Shown piece by piece: positions 33,025 to 44,130 of a DNA stretch of 64,000 bases. A model generated the notes under the pieces. It saw only the letters and a list, made by a program, of their open reading frames with translations. It did no database searches and was not told the origin of the DNA. The position numbers and the translations under genes were made by a program. This DNA is from Prosopocoilus inquinatus (lineage: Eukaryota; Arthropoda; Insecta; Coleoptera; Lucanidae): positions 10,436,501 to 10,500,500 of the forward strand of contig CM069877.1 in assembly GCA_036172665.1 (NCBI GenBank), given 5' to 3'. Each line of letters begins with the position of its first letter. Positions within the stretch are counted from its first letter, which is position 1.

Positions 33025-36000
33025 ATGCGCTAAAAATTGGAAAAAATTTAAAAAATACAAGGCTCAAAACGACGACGAGACTAATACACGCAAGAAACGT
33101 GCTGAGAAAAAAAAATCCGGTTTGAAGGACCATTGATTTTGTTACGTGCACGCACGAAACCACATCAAATTGTTTCCGTTTACGTTAGGAAAGATTTCCG
33201 TTTACGCTTGGAAAGATTGAGAAGTCCACTTAGATCCTTGATCGGAAGAGAGATGAGTGAAGGAACGACCTTTACAGTTCCGTTGCTATTCAGAAGACTG
33301 TTCAGAAGAAAAGAAAGAAAACTAAATGAGGCCCGAAAATTTGGAAATGATTAAAAAAATACGACGTTCGAAACGACGACGAGATTAGTACACGCAAGGA
33401 ATGCGCTGAGAAAAAAAATCCGGTTTGAAGGACCATTGATTTTGTTACGTGCGCGCACGAAATCCCATCAAGTGTTTCCGTTTACGTTAGGAAAGATTTC
33501 CGTTTGCGCTTGGAAAGATTAAGAAGTCCACTTTAGACCCTTGATCGGAAGAGAGATGAGTGAAGGAAAGACCTTTACAATTCCGTTGCTATTCAGAAGA
33601 CTAATCAGAAGAAAAGAAAGAAAACTAAATGAGGCGCGAAAATATGGAAATGATTAAAAAAATACGACGTTCGAAACGACGACGAGATTAATACACGCAA
33701 GGAATGCGCTGAGAAAAAAAATCCGGTTTGAAGGACCATTGATTTTGTTACGTGCACGCACGAAATTACATCAAATTGTTTCCGTTTACGTTAGGAAAGA
33801 TTTCCGTTTACGCTTGGAAAGATTAAGAAGTCCACTTTAGACCCTTGACCGGAAGAAAGATGAGTGAAGGAACGACCTTTACAATTCCGTTGCTATTCAG
33901 AAGACTGTTCAGAAGAAAAGAAAGAAAACTAAATGAGGCCCGAAAATTTGGAAATGATTAAAAAAATACGACGTTCGAAACGACGACGAGATTAGTACAC
34001 GCAAGGAATGCGCTGAGAAAAAAAATCCGGTTTGAAGGACCATTGATTTTGTTACGTGCGCGCACGAAATCCCATCAAGTGTTTCCGTTTACGTTAGGAA
34101 AGATTTCCGTTTGCGCTTGGAAAGATTAAGAAGTCCACTTTAGACCCTTGATCGGAAGAGAGATGAGTGAAGGAAAGACCTTTACAATTCCGTTGCTATT
34201 CAGAAGACTAATCAGAAGAAAAGAAAGAAAACTAAATGAGGCGCGAAAATATGGAAATGATTAAAAAAATACGACGTTCGAAACGACGACGAGATTAATA
34301 CACGCAAGGAATGCGCTGAGAAAAAAAATCCGGTTTGAAGGACCATTGATTTTGTTACGTGCACGCACGAAATCGCATCAAATTGTTTCCGTTTACGTTA
34401 AGAAAGATTTCCGTTTACGCTTGGAAAGATCGAGAAGTCCACTTAGACCCTTGACCGGAAGGGAGATGAGTGAAGGAACGACCTTTACAATTCCGTTGCT
34501 ATTCAGAAGACTAACCAGAAGAAAAGAAAGAAAACTAAATGAGTCGCGAAAATTTGGAAATGATTAAAAAAATACGACGTTCGAAACGACGACGAGATTA
34601 AGACACGCAAGGAATGCGCTGAGAAAAAAAATCCGGTTTGAAGGACCATTGATTTTGTTACGTGCACGCACAAAATCACATCAAATTGTTTCCGTTTACG
34701 TTAGGAAAGATTTCCGTTTACGCTTGGAAAGATTAAGAAGTCCACTTAGACCCTTGATCGGAAGAGAGATGAGTGAAGGAACGACCTTTACAATTCCGTT
34801 GCTTTTCAGAAGACTAACCAGAAGAAAAGAAAGAAAACTAAATGAGTCGCGAAAATTTGGAAATGATTAAAAAAATACGACGTTCGAAACGACGACGAGA
34901 TTAGTACACGCAAGGAATGCGCTGAGAAAAAAAATCCGGTTTGAAGGACCATTGATTTTGTTACGTGCGCGCACGAAATCCCATCAAGTGTTTCCGTTTA
35001 CGTTAGGAAAGATTTCCGTTTGCGCTTGGAAAGATTAAGAAGTCCACTTTAGACCCTTGATCGGAAGAGAGATGAGTGAAGGAAAGACCTTTACAATTCC
35101 GTTGCTATTCAGAAGACTAATCAGAAGAAAAGAAAGAAAACTAAATGAGGCGCGAAAATATGGAAATGATTAAAAAAATACGACGTTCGAAACGACGACG
35201 AGATTAATACACGCAAGGAATGCGCTGAGAAAAAAAATCCGGTTTGAAGGACCATTGATTTTGTTACGTGCACGCACGAAATCGCATCAAATTGTTTCCG
35301 TTTACGTTAAGAAAGATTTCCGTTTACGCTTGGAAAGATCGAGAAGTCCACTTAGACCCTTGACCGGAAGGGAGATGAGTGAAGGAACGACCTTTACAAT
35401 TCCGTTGCTATTCAGAAGACTAACCAGAAGAAAAGAAAGAAAACTAAATGAGTCGCGAAAATTTGGAAATGATTAAAAAAATACGACGTTCGAAACGACG
35501 ACGAGATTAAGACACGCAAGGAATGCGCTGAGAAAAAAAATCCGGTTTGAAGGACCATTGATTTTGTTACGTGCACGCACAAAATCACATCAAATTGTTT
35601 CCGTTTACGTTAGGAAAGATTTCCGTTTACGCTTGGAAAGATTAAGAAGTCCACTTAGACCCTTGATCGGAAGAGAGATGAGTGAAGGAACGACCTTTAC
35701 AATTCCGTTGCTTTTCAGAAGACTAACCAGAAGAAAAGAAAGAAAACTAAATGAGTCGCGAAAATTTGGAAATGATTAAAAAAATACGACGTTCGAAACG
35801 ACGACGAGATTAAGACACGCAAGGAATGCGCTGAGAAAAAAAATCCGGTTTGAAGGACCATTGATTTTCTTAGGTGCACGCACAAAATCACATCAAATTG
35901 TTTCCGTTTACGCTTGGAAAGATTGAGAAATTCACTTAGACCCTTGACCGGAAGAGAGATAAGTGAAGGAACGACCTTTACAATTCCGTTGCTATTCAGA

Positions 36001-36540
36001 AGACTAAGCAGAAGAAAAGAAAGAAAACTAAATGAGGCGCGAAAATTTGGAAATGATTAAAAAAATACGACGTTCTAAACGACGACGAGATTAATACACG
36101 CAAGGAATGCGCTGAGAAAAAAAATCCAGTTTGAAGGACCATTGATTTTGTTACGTGCACGCACGAAATCGCATCAAATTGTTTCCGTTTACGTTAAGAA
36201 AGATTTCCGTTTACGCTTGGAAAGATCGAGAAGTCCACTTAGACCCTTGACCGGAAGGGAGATGAGTGAAGGAACGACCTTTACAATTCCGTTGCTATTC
36301 AGAAGACTATTCAGAAGTAAAGAAAGAAAACTAAGTGAGGCGCGAAAATTTGGAAATAATTAAAAAAATACGTTACAAACGACGAAGAAACGAATACACA
36401 CCAGGAATGTGCAAAAAGGCAAAAATCCGGTTCGAAGGACCATGGATTTTGATACGTTTTTCCGCACGCACAAAATAAAATCAAATTGTTTCCGTTTCCA
36501 TTTGGAATGATTCAGAGGTCCAGTTGGACCTGGGCCGAAT
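33025..36540 (-). repeat. 303-bp satellite array
   Basis: About eleven monomers with landmarks AAACGACGACGAGATTAATA, GGAATGCGCTGAGAAAAA, ATCCGGTTTGAAGGACCATT, TTTCCGTTTACG, CTTGATCGGAAGAGAGATGA and TTCCGTTGCTATTCAGAAG. Spacing between equivalent points is 303 bp, with one monomer about 20 bp shorter (from about 35,849). A 909-bp block at 34,031-34,939 is repeated, identical by eye where sampled, at 34,940-35,848. Open frames of about 73 codons recur once per unit, begin at TTG and are by-products of the repeat. Strand is set so that the shared motif reads TGGTCCTTC-AACCGGAT. Confidence 0.92.
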
Positions 36541-36800
36541 TACATACATACATACATTTACTTTTTTTTATAAAAAAAACGCATTTCTGCGTACAAAATA
36601 TTCGATCCTTTACAGGAACTATCTTTTACGTAAATTTGAAACCGCGACTTGAAACAATAGGGGCTTTGCACTTGGCATAAACAAGTCCAAAGAAATCGCA
36701 TTTCATAAACAAACGGTTCGACTCTTCTACTCTATTCTAAGAAATTGCATTTCATAAACAAACGGTTCGACTGATCTACTCGATTCAGAACGAAACTAGA
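36541..36800. repeat. Family A segment d, isolated copy
   Basis: ATTCGATCCTTTACAGGAAC and GCATTTCATAAACAAACGG recur as in 4,019, 4,922 and 31,151. The CATTTCATAAACAAACGGTT phrase itself is duplicated in tandem here. Confidence 0.7.
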
Positions 36801-37262
36801 ACTTATCCAGGTGGATGAGGGAGGTCTTAATGAGGTGAATCGAAGACTTGAAGGTCCACCGCTTGTTTCGTCATGTTAATCGAGGTAAAAGCGATTTAAA
36901 TGGTCCTTCGAGCCGGATTTTTCCTATTGATGTTGCTGAAAACGTGTTATTACAAGAAATGCGTTTCCGCCAATTTGAGTTTAATTGTAAAACCTCGTCG
37001 TAAGTTTCAACTTGGACGCGTTTAATCCTCATCTAGAATATAAAGTCCAGGTGATGTCGCGGCCCCAAAAACTGACGTCGAGTGCCCACACACACACACA
37101 CTGCACGGCGCTGATATCGTTCGAGTGAGACGCGATTAGCGGCACGCGAGGGCACTTAAGGGCAGTGGCGTGCGTGGGCGGTGGCGGCGGCGGTTTTCAT
37201 TTCCATTCTTCCTCCGTTCCGGTTGCATTGTTATTTTAACTGACCAGGCAACCAACGACGCC

Positions 37263-37292
37263 GAGCGTCGACGTCCTCCACCGTCGACGCTC
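37263..37292. other. Perfect 11-bp stem-loop
   Basis: GAGCGTCGACG (37,263-37,273) and CGTCGACGCTC (37,282-37,292) flank an 8-nt loop. GC-rich and exact, in an otherwise non-repetitive island. Role unknown. Confidence 0.6.
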
Positions 37293-37702
37293 AATGGTAT
37301 GTAGGTAGGTAGGTAGTAGCAACATGAATATGATATACTGTATACATAGCGGTAAACATGCGAACGAGCAGGTGGTCGGAAATTGTATAAGCCCTAAACA
37401 CACACGTACTACGCGAGATAGAAGCGGCAATAAATTTTTTTATATTTTTTTATGAAGTGAAAAATAATTGGAACATAAATTTCGCTCTAACCATAATAAA
37501 ACTAATGCGCTGCCGCCTCTTTTTTTCTTCAAAAATATTAAAAAAACTATGAGGCGCGAGGGGGAGGGAGAGGAATTCCAATATTCATTACCTGATTGAT
37601 CAAAATTATTATGATCGGCCCGCCCCTGCCCCGGATTAGTCACTTCATTAAGAGCGTTTTTTACTGATGTGCATTTATGCACATTATGATTATGAGCGCA
37701 AT

Positions 37703-37774
37703 GCGCACTCAGAGTATTTCCATGTTCTTCTAACCTCATGTATTAAAATGAGCTGGAGATACTCTTGAGTGCGC
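37703..37774. other. 72-nt stem-loop
   Basis: GCGCACTCA+GAGTAT pairs with ATACTC+TGAGTGCGC through 15 bp with a one-base bulge. An inner CTCAT/ATGAG stem lies beyond a large asymmetric bulge. It lies 18 bp left of a transposon end. It has the size of a small-RNA precursor, but the bulge makes a miRNA unlikely. Confidence 0.45.
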
Positions 37775-37792
37775 ACTCACAATCAATGCATA

Positions 37793-38245
37793 CAGGGTGT
37801 TCCACTTAAGGCGGCTTCCTTCATATCTCTCTAGTTACTCATTTTACAAAAAAATGTTTCAAATGGAAGTTGCTTCGTTTCATGCAGAGCGTATTCTAAA
37901 ATTAGTTTGGTGTATACAAAGTGTTCCGTTTGGTTTGGGCGTTAGGTCACTTCGTTATTTTAAATGGAACACCCTATATATTTTTACATTTTCGAATTCC
38001 GGAATGAATTTTAATGTGACTTTGTGTACCACACATAGGGTCTAATCTGCACCGTTTTCGTGTTATTCAATTTTTTAAAGGAATTAATTTATTTATAAAT
38101 CGCAAAGAAAAATCTAAATACTAAAAAAAACTGATAGACATCGACAATCCCATGTCATTGAAAAGAGAATTAAATAGCGCATCTACTAACGGTAAAAAAG
38201 ATGTGACATTTCATTAAAAAAAAAATTAGTTATCGTTGTTATTGT
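37793..38245. mobile_element. Deletion derivative of the 19.9-kb foldback family
   Basis: Starts CAGGGTGTTCCACTTAAGG after TA. To about 38,090 it follows the outer left arm at 19,889-20,170 (GGGCGTTAGGTCACTTCG shared), then jumps to sequence matching the inner right arm at about 21,140-21,310 (GAAAAGAGAATTAAAT). No opposite end visible. Confidence 0.75.
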
Positions 38246-38404
38246 TATTATTATTGTTTGTTTCGATAGTTCTTTGTCACTTTGCACAAGATTTTATATC
38301 AAATCTTAGCAGTGGCGTAACTAGAAGTCAAGTCGCCGGGTTGCAAGAATTTTACCGCCGGCCGCCTTTAGTTTTAGTGGTTAATAAAAAAAAACGTAAT
38401 AAAA
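38246..38404. mobile_element. CAGTGGCGTAACTAGA end fragment
   Basis: TTATTG run, then CAGTGGCGTAACTAGAAGTC at 38,310. The same start occurs at 42,048 and a variant at 42,626. CAGTGGCGTA-type ends are common in hAT-like elements. Only one end is visible here before the satellite begins. Confidence 0.45.
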
Positions 38405-40865
38405 TCGATTGGTCCTTCGAACCGGATTTTTCTTCTCGGCACATTCCTTGCGTGTATTAGTCTCGTCGTTGCTTTTAACTATATATTTTTCCGATGTTTA
38501 GCGCCTCATTTAGTTTTCTTTTTCTTTTTTCTTCTAAACAGCAACGGAATTCTAAACTGCGTTCCTTCACTCATCTCTCTTCCGTTCAGAGGTCGAAATG
38601 GACCTCTAAATCTTTCCAAACGTTAAACGGAAACGATTTGATGTGATTTTGTGTGTACAGAAGAAAATTTCACAAAATCCAAAATGGTCCTTCGATCCGG
38701 ATTTATTTTAAACAGCAACGGAATCCTAAGTTACCTTCTTTCACTTATCTTTCTTCCGAGGTCAGAGGTCTTCTTGGAGCTCTGAATCTTTCCCAAACGT
38801 AAACGAAAATAATTTGATATGATTTGTGTATAAAAATGTAATAAAATCAATGGTCCTTCAAACCGGATTTTTTTCTCAGCACATTTCTTGCGTGTATTAG
38901 TCTCATCGTCATTTTGAACTTTGTATTTTTTCCAATTTTTGGCGCATTATTTAGTTTTCTTTTTCATTTTTTTTTCTAAACAGCAACGGAATCCTAAGTT
39001 GCCATCTTTCACTTATCTTTCCTGCGAGGTCAGAGGTCTTTTTGGAGCTCTGAATCTCTCCGAAACGTAAACGAAAATAGTTTTGATGCGATTTGTGTAG
39101 AAAAACGTAATAAAATCAATGGTCCTTCAAACCGGATTTTTTTCTTAGCACATTTCTTGCGTATATTAGTCTGGTCGTCGTTTTGAACTTTGTATTTTTT
39201 ACTTTTTTTCAATTTTTAACGCCTCATTTAATTTTTTTTCTCTCTTTTCTAAACAACAACGGAATTCTAAATTGCGTTCCTTCACTTATCTTTCTTCCGG
39301 GGTCAGAGGTCCTTTTGGACCTCTGAATCTTTACCAAACGTAAACGGAAACAATTTAATGTGATTTTGTGTGTACAGAAGAAAACTTAACAAAACCAATG
39401 GTCCTTCGATCCGGATTTATTCCTTGCGTCTTGTTGAAGCATTTAACTTTGTCCCACCGAACCTTTGAATCTTTCCAAGCGTAAACGGAGAGCTTTCCAA
39501 ATGTAAACGGAAACAATTTGATGATTTTGTGTGTGCAGAAAGCATAACAAAATCAATGGTCCTTCGAACCGGATTTTTTTCCTTAGCACATTCGTATTGT
39601 GTGTATTCGTCTCGTCAACGTTTTTAACTTTGTATTTTTTAATTATCTCCAAATTTTACCGTTTGATTTAGTTTTCTTTCTTCTGAACAGTACTGAAATT
39701 TTAAATGTCATTCCTCATCTCTCTTTCGGTTAGAGGTCCAAGTGGACGTCTGAATATTTCCAAACGTAAACGGAAATTTTTCCAAACGGAAACAATTGAA
39801 TCTGATTTTGTGCAGAAAAACGTAACAAAATCAATGGTCCTTCAAACCGGATTTTTTTCTCAGCACGTTTCTTGCGTGTATTAGTCTCGTCGTCGTTTTG
39901 AGCTTTGTATTTTTTTAATTTTTTCCAATTTCTAGCGCATCATTTAGTTTTCTTTTCCCTTTTTTTCTAAACAGCAACGGAATCATAGGTTGCCTTCATT
40001 GACTTATCTTTCTTCCGAGGTCAGAGGTCTTCTTGGAGCTCTGAATCTTTACCGAACGTAAACGGAAACAATTTGATGTGATTTTGTGTATACAGAAGAA
40101 AACTTAACAAAACCAATGGTCCTTCGATCCGGATTTATTCCTTGCGTCTTGTTGAAGCATTTAACTTTGTCCAACCGGACCTTTGAATCTCTCCAAGCGT
40201 AAACGGAGATCTTTCCAAATGTAAACGGAAACAATTTGATGTGATTATGTGCGTGGAGAAAAACGTAACAAATCAATGGTCCTTCGAATCGGATTTTTTT
40301 TTCAGCACATTCTTTGCGTATATTCGTCTCGTCGTCGTTTTGAAGTTTGTATTTTTTAATTTTTTCTAACTTTTAGTGTACCATTTAGTTTCCTTTTTTC
40401 TTTTTTTTTCTAAACAGCAACGGAATCCTAAGTTGCCATCTTTCACTTATCTTTCCTGCGAGGTCAGAGGTCTTCTTGGAGTTCTGAATCTTTCCCAAAC
40501 GTAAACGAAAATAATTTGATGCGATTTGTGTTGAAAAACGTAATAAAATCAATGGTCCTTCAAACCGGATTTTTTTTCTCAGCACGTTTCTTGCGTGTAT
40601 TAGTCTCGTCGTCGTTTTGAGCTTTGTATTTTTTAAATTTTTTCCAATTTTTAGCACATCATTTAGATTTCTTTTTCCTTTTTTTTTCTAAACAGCAACG
40701 GAATCATAGGTTGCCTTCTTTCACTTATTTTTCTTCCGAGGTCAGAGGTCTTCTTGGAGCTCTGGATCTTTCCCAAACGTAAACGAAAATAATTTTGATG
40801 CGATTTGTGTAGAAGAACGCAATAAAATCGATTGGTCCTTCGAACCGGATTTTTTTCCTCAGCAC
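38405..40865 (+). repeat. 303-bp satellite family, diverged inverted array
   Basis: About nine or more diverged and length-variable units in the orientation opposite to 33,025-36,540. TGGTCCTTCGAACCGGAT or near variants start near 38,410, 38,688, 38,850, 39,119, 39,399, 39,557, 39,835, 40,116, 40,277, 40,553 and 40,837. Units share TTGCGTGTATTAGTCTCGTC, CTAAACAGCAACGGAATC and CCAAACGTAAACG. Several short units lack the middle. All minus-strand open frames here are satellite by-products. Confidence 0.88.
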
Positions 40866-42047
40866 AACACCAAACACGGAAGTTTCTAAACGCTCCTTGA
40901 AACATTCGGTACGTCCGATCGTGATGATGGGATCCATCGCCTAACGTTCAGCGAACTCCTCGGAGGTGCAGGCAAGCAAAGCAATCGTTTGCAGGATATC
41001 CCATAAAGGAATCCATCCTTATCTTCATCGGCAACATTCGGCTGCAGACAAATGAAAAATTATACGGCAACAAAAAGCCCTGCAAATTATCCATCTCGCC
41101 CGTAGTTCTGCCGCCAGCAGTGTGATAGAAAACGTCAAGAACACGTGTCGTGAGCAGCCGCGGGGCGTTCGGCGGGGCAAAGGGGCGGCTGCTCACTCAC
41201 ATATTGGAACACAATAAGTAGTAAATGCGCGCCCCCCGCCCGAAATTAACATTCAATAACGCAAACCTATGCAGGTTCGCGCGCGAGTGTGTGTGTGTGT
41301 GTGTGTATGGGGCGAAATTAATCTGCCTCGCCGCTACCGCCCCCGTCCCACAGGTCCTCCTCACCATCACCATCATCATCATGATCATGATCATCAACAA
41401 CCTCATCATCAAAAGCGCGCGCCACGCGTCATAATTATTGATATGTTAATTGATTAAAATACAATTCCACCACCACTCAAAATCAAAAAAAAAAAAAATC
41501 ACGTGTATGTTGATCCGAGGTATGTACATGCGAACATAGTTATAATGGCTGGGGGATTTGTTTGTTTGTTGAAATTTACAATAATAAAAAAAAAACCTCT
41601 GATCTGGTGGTGTGTGTTTGTGGCATTCGGTTTGTTTCATGTGCTGCTGCGATTTTCATATTATGATGTTCGTCGTCGTAGGCGCGCCCCGCGCGTGTAC
41701 GTGTGTGTGTGTGTGTGCGTGCGCGCATGATTTTGACAGATTAATTATTACATTTTTGTTTGTTTGTCGGCGAACTGAATTACCTACGGTAAATTTACGT
41801 GCACGTTTATTTCGCTTTGAATATTTTATTATGCTAGATTTTAATCGACCGGGACTTTGAATAAACGCGCGCAAGATAATCACGTTTCCGTTTTTTTTTT
41901 GTTTTTGTTTTAATCGCGCAGAATTTGGAATTTATTATTCGAATTCGCAAGTAGCACGCCATTGTCCATCAATAAGCAGTAACTTTCAGAAAAACATAAA
42001 TGGAAACTAGTTCGTATGATTTATGTTAAAGAAGCAATCGATGGGAC
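40866..42047. other. Island without repeats, with TG and CAT microsatellites
   Basis: CpG-rich part near 41,150-41,240, TG runs at about 41,287 and 41,701, and ATC/ATG repeats near 41,355-41,410. Overlapping open frames on both strands mostly encode the microsatellites. No recognised exon. Confidence 0.4.
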
Positions 42048-42315
42048 CAGTGGCGTAACTAGACGTTAAGTCGCTGGGCTGCCTGCCAGTCAAGGCGCTA
42101 TCACTGCACTACAATTACGTTATCCTCCTGGATACTTACCGGTATCTAATGGGAAGTTGCGCTGAGAAGTCAACAGCTGTCGCGAAGCTAGTCTCTGAAG
42201 GAGGTGGGGTAAATAAAACAATAAGGGCGCCAGGGACCAACCCCAGCTGATGAGCGCACTATGGAATCGACTCCCACGATTCCACAGTTTGCGTTGATAA
42301 ACGAACACTTCCAGA
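42048..42315. repeat. CAGTGGCGTAACT end followed by repeat D copy
   Basis: CAGTGGCGTAACTAGACG at 42,048 parallels 38,310. Repeat D follows at 42,143-42,300, closest to the 15,288 copy (GCGCTGAGAAGTCAA, GGGCGCCAGGGA). Confidence 0.6.
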
Positions 42316-42559
42316 AGCCTTATTCTCGAATCGAGGGAACAGATTTGTAAGGCTAGTTTAATATCCGATTTTGCATTCGATTTTCCATTCGAGAAGCAAG
42401 TTTCATTCGAGACAAACTAGAATATAAAATCGAAGAGAAAAATCAAATATAAAAATCGAATAATGTAAACTGGCCTTAAGAGAACGTGACGTCAAAATGA
42501 CGTAGACTCTCACACAAACCTACATAATGAATTTATTTCCTCAATTCGAGAATAAAGCC
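42316..42559. mobile_element. MITE with nested inverted repeats, about 244 bp
   Basis: Outer ends TTATTCTCGAATCGAGG and CCTCAATTCGAGAATAA are inverse with one mismatch. An inner pair AAGGCTAGTTTA / TAAACTGGCCTTA is also inverse. TGACGTCA lies at about 42,489. Target duplication not resolved. Confidence 0.6.
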
Positions 42560-42625
42560 CCAGGAGATTTACTAACATTTGCTCGTATAGGATTTGAGAC
42601 GTATCTAACAAAAAAACTGTGACGT

Positions 42626-42865
42626 CAGTGGCGTAACTTCTTTCTTTTTTTTTTAATTATTTTAGACCACTCTGCGCTTGAAAATAATGCATTTTTCAGG
42701 TATCTTGGAAGTGTGACTTAGAAATAAGCTTCCGCTTTTCCGCGTTGTTTGTGAAATTTTAGAGATCCAGACAAAAATTTTTACTTTAAACTTTAGACAG
42801 GCGGCTATGGCGTCTTGGCGCCGGGTTGCTTTGCAATGTCTACAACCCCTACAGCTACGCCATTG
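42626..42865. mobile_element. Short hAT-like MITE, about 240 bp
   Basis: Ends CAGTGGCGTAACT and AGCTACGCCATTG are inverse apart from two mismatches. The 8-bp flanks do not match, so target duplication is unsupported. Confidence 0.45.
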
Positions 42866-43540
42866 GTCATTCGAACCGGATGCGCTTCTCAGTATATTGT
42901 TGAATTCATTTTTCTGGTTTGTACTTTTATATTCGTTCGTTTTTCTTCATTTTAAATTTAAAGACAGTTCTTTTAAACGATTCCCTAACGACATTCATTT
43001 GTTTATCTATCTGTCTTTTCTCTTATTTTTCACAAGCTTGCCATTGAGTCATCTGTCTTTTCATTTATTTATCGCAAGCTTGCCATTGAGTCGGTGTATC
43101 GTTATTTTTAGCTTTCCTGTTTCTAATATTTTTCTTAATGTTAGTGTTTATCATTATCATTACTTTATTTCGCTGTTGTTATTTTTTATGTTTCTTTTGG
43201 CTTTTATTTAATTTTATTTTTGCATTTCGACAAACAAAGAAACAAAGACGATTACTTATTTAGAATCGCGAATCGTTAAACAGGTGGCTGGAAAGAATGA
43301 TTCAAAATTCAAACTGAAGAAAAATGCGAGAAGAAAACAAAACGACAGAGGAAAAACAAAGAAGCCAAAACAAAAGAGATTTGCGTTTTACGAACTTCGA
43401 TTATATCGTTCGTTTTCACAGTCGCTTGTTCGTTTCTGATTTTTGTTTCGTTTTGCGTTCGTTTTTGTTTCAGCGTTTCCGATCTGCCGTTCAAAATAAA
43501 AACAAAAATCGTTCTATTTGATTCGTCTTAAAATAAAAAA
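42866..43540. other. T-rich unassigned sequence
   Basis: Starts with a variant of the boundary motif (GGTCATTCGAACCGGATGC at 42,865). A duplicated CAAGCTTGCCATTGAGTC occurs near 43,033 and 43,075. An open frame across it (42,807-43,211) is low-complexity and hydrophobic because of T-richness; not credible as a gene. Confidence 0.4.
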
Positions 43541-44130
43541 AAAGCCACATTTAGAAGGCGGAATTGAAACAAAAAAAAAACGAAAACAAAAGGCGGTCGT
43601 CTTGAAGAAATTAAAAGGAAAACGGAATAGTTTCAACAAAAAACATCAATCACATTCTAATTGATAATTAAATGAAATTTAAGAAAAACAGACACAAGAA
43701 AAAAGGAAAATTAAAAAAAACATTTAGAAGGCAGAATTTAAATAAAAAGAAGAAAAAGACAAAAGGCGATCATCGTGAAGAAATTAAAAGGAAAACGGAA
43801 TAGTTTCAACAAAAAACATCAATCACATTCTAATTGACAATTAAATGAAATTTAAGAAAAACAAACAAGCAAAAAGAAAAATTAAAAAAAAAAGAAACAT
43901 TGAGAAGGCAGAATTTAAATAAAAAGACGAAAGAAAACAACAGGCGATCGTTATGTAGAAATTAGAAGGAAGACGGAGAAGAAAAAATGTTTTTCTTTTG
44001 TAAATAGGTAAGAAAAGCAGATACAAGTAAAAATAAAAAAATTGTAAAATAGAACATTGAGAAGGCGGAATTGAAACGAAAAGAAAAACGAAAACAAAAG
44101 GCGATCGTCGTAAAGAAATTAGAGAAGAAA
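43540..44130. repeat. Satellite of about 175 bp, four units
   Basis: Unit phrases GAAGGCGGAATTGAAAC / GAAGGCAGAATTTAAAT begin near 43,552, 43,726, 43,904 and 44,061. GTTTCAACAAAAAACATCAA and TTAAATGAAATTTAAGAAAA are shared by the first units. A-rich. Confidence 0.8.

Larger units (their letters stand above)
36801..37792. other. Island without repeats, with two stem-loops
   Basis: Mostly single-copy in this window. Holds the boundary motif TGGTCCTTCGAGCCGGAT at 36,901, a CA run near 37,088, GGTGGCGGCGGCGG near 37,180 and a GGTA run near 37,304, plus two stem-loops annotated separately. No exon recognised. Confidence 0.4.

Noticed and set aside
33133..36363. Recurring 73-codon frames in the 303-bp array
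   Set aside because: They begin at TTG, not ATG, recur once per satellite monomer because 303 is a multiple of three, and match no family.
36420..36445. tRNA gene or Pol III B-box at the boundary motif
   Set aside because: GGTTCGA is present, but the rest of the B-box and any tRNA fold or A-box at the right distance are missing.
33025..36540. CRISPR-like regular array
   Set aside because: Monomers are 303 bp and adjoin without variable spacers; it is a satellite, and the genome looks eukaryotic.
37703..37774. microRNA precursor
   Set aside because: Large asymmetric internal bulge and proximity to a transposon end; kept only as a stem-loop.
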